DNA of 7,454 nt. Source: Balneolales bacterium. GTDB taxonomy: Bacteria; Bacteroidota; Rhodothermia; Balneolales; Natronogracilivirgulaceae. Shown in pieces: positions 5,251 to 7,454 of the stretch; within the stretch, counting starts at the first letter, position 1; the number at the start of each line of letters is the position of its first letter. A program made the position numbers and the translations under genes. The stretch spans positions 1 to 7,454 of the forward strand of contig SLHZ01000262.1 of assembly GCA_007135895.1 (NCBI GenBank). The letters run 5' to 3'. The notes below the pieces were generated by a model that saw only the letters and a list, made by a program, of their open reading frames with translations, had not been told where the DNA came from and ran no database searches.

Positions 5251-7425
5251 GATACGATTCCGGGTATTCCCTACGCCGGACTGGCGATTTTGCTGATGAT
5301 GCTGTGGTTCAATCCGGCTTGTGGCAGCACCGAGGCTGCAGTCGATACCGCCGCAGAACCCGCTGTGACAGAAGAAGCCGTTGCCGAAAGGGACCAAAAC
5401 AATGATGCCGATGAATTTCCGGAGCTGGAACTGCCGTCGGTCATGACCCCGATGCATATGGCCCGCCTGCAACAGGTCGGTGCCGTGGCCATATCGGCCG
5501 ACGGCGACTATCTGGCTTACACCCGCATCGTGCCCCGCAATCCGCTTACGCACAATACACCGGCGCGTCAGGAGCTGTATGTGATGGACCGGGAGACCGA
5601 TGAGACCCACAAAGTGGAGCTGGAGGGCCGTGCCGGCAATCTGCAGGTCCGTCCCGGACACCCCACTTTTACCTTCACCTCCCGCGGTGAAAACGACGAT
5701 GCCGTATCGCTTTACGAACTGGATCCGGTTTCCCTGGCCGTTTCGAAACTGTTCGAATACGAGTCGGGCATCATGAGTTACAGCTGGCATCCTTCAGGAA
5801 CCACGTTCTCTTTCATCGTCCGGGAAGATCTGAACCTGCCTGAAAACCCGCTGCCCTATGGTCCAACGGTCTACGAGGAGTATATTCCCCACCGTGAAGC
5901 GTACATCGCCGTACTGGGTGATGATAAGCCGGAAGTGAAACGGGTGGAAGTGGAAGGCACGGTCTATCTGATGTCGTGGAGTCCTTCGGGCGACTGGCTG
6001 GCCATTTCCCGAACTCCCACTCCCAATATCGATGATTTCTACATGTTCCAGGAGGTGGTGGTTATTGACGGCGGCACCGGTCGGATCCGCAACAATATTG
6101 ACAACGAGGGCAAGCTCGCCCAGATAACATGGAGTCCGTGTGAAGGCTATCTGGCCCTTCGTGCCGGCAACAGCATCCATGACCCCATTGATGGACGCAT
6201 CATGGTCGTCTCCTCGGAAGGCGGGACACCGAATAACATCTATCCGGATTTTAAGGGCAAATTTGAGCAAATTGCCTGGACAGACGACGGACTTATCCGT
6301 TTCATCGCCAGTGAAAGCACCGAGCGTGGTTTTGGCGTCATAAAGGCCGACGGAAGTGATTTTTCGTACCTTGTAGAGCCGGGCGGACCCATTCTCAACA
6401 ATTTCAGCATGGCCGATGACGGTACGTTTGTCTTTGTCGTTGACACGCCGGTGCACCCCCGTGAGATCTACGTGATGGAGCCGGGTTTTGAAAAACCGGT
6501 TCGTGTGACCGATACAAATCCCTGGCTGGCCGGTATCCACATGGCCGAGCAGGTCGTCGTGAGCTACGAGGCCCGTGATGGGCGCAATATCGAAGGGCTG
6601 CTTATCTATCCGTTGGATGAAAGCGGGCAGCCGGTCGATGTGAACAGTGGTCCCTGGCCCACCATCGTGATGGTCCATGGCGGACCGGAAGCGCATTACA
6701 GCAACGGCTGGCTCACGGCCTACTCCATGCCAGGACATATCGGGGCGGCCCGCGGTTTTGCCGTATTCTATCCCAACTACCGGGGCAGCACAGGACGGGG
6801 GATTGAGTTCATCAAATCCAGCCAAAGTGACCTTGCCGGTGCCGAGTTCGACGACGTGGTTGACGGGGTGGATTATCTGATTGAACGCGGGATCACTGAT
6901 CCGGAAAGAGTGGGGGTCACGGGCGGCTCTTATGGCGGATACGCCACCGCCTGGATGTCCACCCGATACTCCCACCGGTTTGCAGCAGGCGTGATGTTCG
7001 TGGGTATCAGCAACAACATCTCGAAATGGGGAACCAGTGACATCCCCGAAGAACTCTACCTGGTCCATTCGCGCAAGAGGGTGTGGGACCACTGGCAGTG
7101 GAACCTGGAGAGGAGCCCGATCTATCATGTCGGCAACTCACAAACCCCGTTGCTGATCATGCACGGCGAGCAGGATACGAGGGTCCACCCGGCCCAGTCG
7201 CTTGAGCTTTTCCGCCACATTAAGGTCCGCAAGCCCGACGTGCCCCTGCGCCTGGTCTGGTATCCCAATGAGGGCCATGGGAATGTGCGGTCGACATCAC
7301 GGTTCGACTACAACCTTCGGATGCTGCGCTGGTTTGAGACATTCCTGAAGGAAGATCAGCCCGAGAAGCCCTCCTTCCATCTCGATTTTGAAGCGCTGGG
7401 TGTAACAATTCCGGAAAAAGAATAA
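5224..7425 (+). CDS. S9-family peptidase (prolyl oligopeptidase / acylaminoacyl-peptidase-like), exported, possibly a lipoprotein
   Basis: This 733-residue serine peptidase consists of an N-terminal beta-propeller and a C-terminal alpha/beta hydrolase domain. Propeller-type strands recur at about residues 89 (ISADGDYLAY), 187 (SWHPSG), 251 (SWSPSG), 302 (TWSPCEG), 351 (AWTDDG) and 400. The hydrolase domain begins near 475 with VHGGP (H485-P488). The catalytic triad is S569 in GGSYGGY, D651 in HGEQDTRV and H685 in NEGHG. Family members cleave short peptides, including dipeptides or acylated residues, from the N-terminal side; the exact specificity is not readable. The N-terminus has a hydrophobic run (about 16-29) ending in NPAC33-GS, then an acidic Ala/Glu-rich linker. 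This suggests export, possibly as a lipoprotein with an unusual lipobox (Asn at -3). The start is taken at ATG 5224; ATGs at 5233 and 5242 are in frame, and 5242 (MKSDTIPG...) gives a cleaner signal peptide. The frame is open upstream, but those codons overlap the acnA start and are unlikely to be translated. Confidence 0.93.
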   Translation: MNDMNKMKSDTIPGIPYAGLAILLMMLWFNPACGSTEAAVDTAAEPAVTEEAVAERDQNNDADEFPELELPSVMTPMHMARLQQVGAVAISADGDYLAYTRIVPRNPLTHNTPARQELYVMDRETDETHKVELEGRAGNLQVRPGHPTFTFTSRGENDDAVSLYELDPVSLAVSKLFEYESGIMSYSWHPSGTTFSFIVREDLNLPENPLPYGPTVYEEYIPHREAYIAVLGDDKPEVKRVEVEGTVYLMSWSPSGDWLAISRTPTPNIDDFYMFQEVVVIDGGTGRIRNNIDNEGKLAQITWSPCEGYLALRAGNSIHDPIDGRIMVVSSEGGTPNNIYPDFKGKFEQIAWTDDGLIRFIASESTERGFGVIKADGSDFSYLVEPGGPILNNFSMADDGTFVFVVDTPVHPREIYVMEPGFEKPVRVTDTNPWLAGIHMAEQVVVSYEARDGRNIEGLLIYPLDESGQPVDVNSGPWPTIVMVHGGPEAHYSNGWLTAYSMPGHIGAARGFAVFYPNYRGSTGRGIEFIKSSQSDLAGAEFDDVVDGVDYLIERGITDPERVGVTGGSYGGYATAWMSTRYSHRFAAGVMFVGISNNISKWGTSDIPEELYLVHSRKRVWDHWQWNLERSPIYHVGNSQTPLLIMHGEQDTRVHPAQSLELFRHIKVRKPDVPLRLVWYPNEGHGNVRSTSRFDYNLRMLRWFETFLKEDQPEKPSFHLDFEALGVTIPEKE

Positions 7426-7454
7426 ATTTTTCGAAAAACCGGCCATTTTTTTCA

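Noticed and set aside
5794..7128. 444-codon minus strand ORF antisense to the S9 peptidase
   Set aside because: It is entirely within the coding frame of a motif-complete peptidase. No recognisable domain, start site or promoter was seen.
7405..7418. ACAATTCCGGAAA at the end of the S9 gene matching array unit six
   Set aside because: Thirteen shared bases inside coding sequence (TIPEK) with no flanking repeat structure are best explained by chance.
7426..7454. Terminator after the S9 peptidase
   Set aside because: TTTTTCGAAAAA and AAAAA-CCGGCCA-TTTTTTT can form only weak AT stems, and the window ends here, so no real terminator can be supported.

Overview
The window reads as an ordinary chromosomal segment of a free-living bacterium, probably from the Bacteroidota/Rhodothermota/Balneolota side of the tree. 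That placement is inferred from three things. What looks like the 3' end of dnaE lies directly before a thioredoxin gene, an order known in Bacteroidetes such as Porphyromonas. The trxA promoter fits the Bacteroidetes TTG-N20-TAnnTTTG pattern. Strong Shine-Dalgarno sites are mostly missing. The coding regions are moderately GC-rich and the intergenic stretches are AT-rich. No mobile element, CRISPR array, tRNA or rRNA was seen.

Layout from left to right: (1) 1-156, the tail of a + strand gene, probably dnaE (DNA polymerase III alpha). (2) 157-292, an AT-rich promoter and leader containing a possible 27-codon upstream ORF. (3) 293-616, trxA, closed by a strong intrinsic terminator at 662-697. 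(4) 702-2084, a secreted or anchored serine hydrolase of the beta-lactamase/PBP-like family, starting four bases after the terminator T-run and carrying an in-frame 9-residue repeat. (5) 2085-2332, the gap between two convergent genes, filled mostly by a 25-bp tandem array arranged in 50-bp dimers. (6) 2333-5032 on the minus strand, acnA, the [4Fe-4S] aconitase of the TCA cycle. (7) 5033-5223, a divergent control region in which an 18-bp tandem repeat covers the acnA start. (8) 5224-7425, an S9-family (prolyl oligopeptidase/acylaminoacyl peptidase-like) exported peptidase whose gene begins with a repeated ATG motif.

The genes do not form one pathway: they cover replication, redox, cell-envelope hydrolysis, central carbon metabolism and extracytoplasmic peptide breakdown. 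The two exported hydrolases suit a peptide-using heterotroph, but this is inference. The unusual content is in the non-coding and junction sequence: the dimeric 25-bp array, the repeats that multiply start codons at both divergent genes, the trxA leader ORF, and the terminator abutting a start codon. I see no convincing new multi-gene system here.
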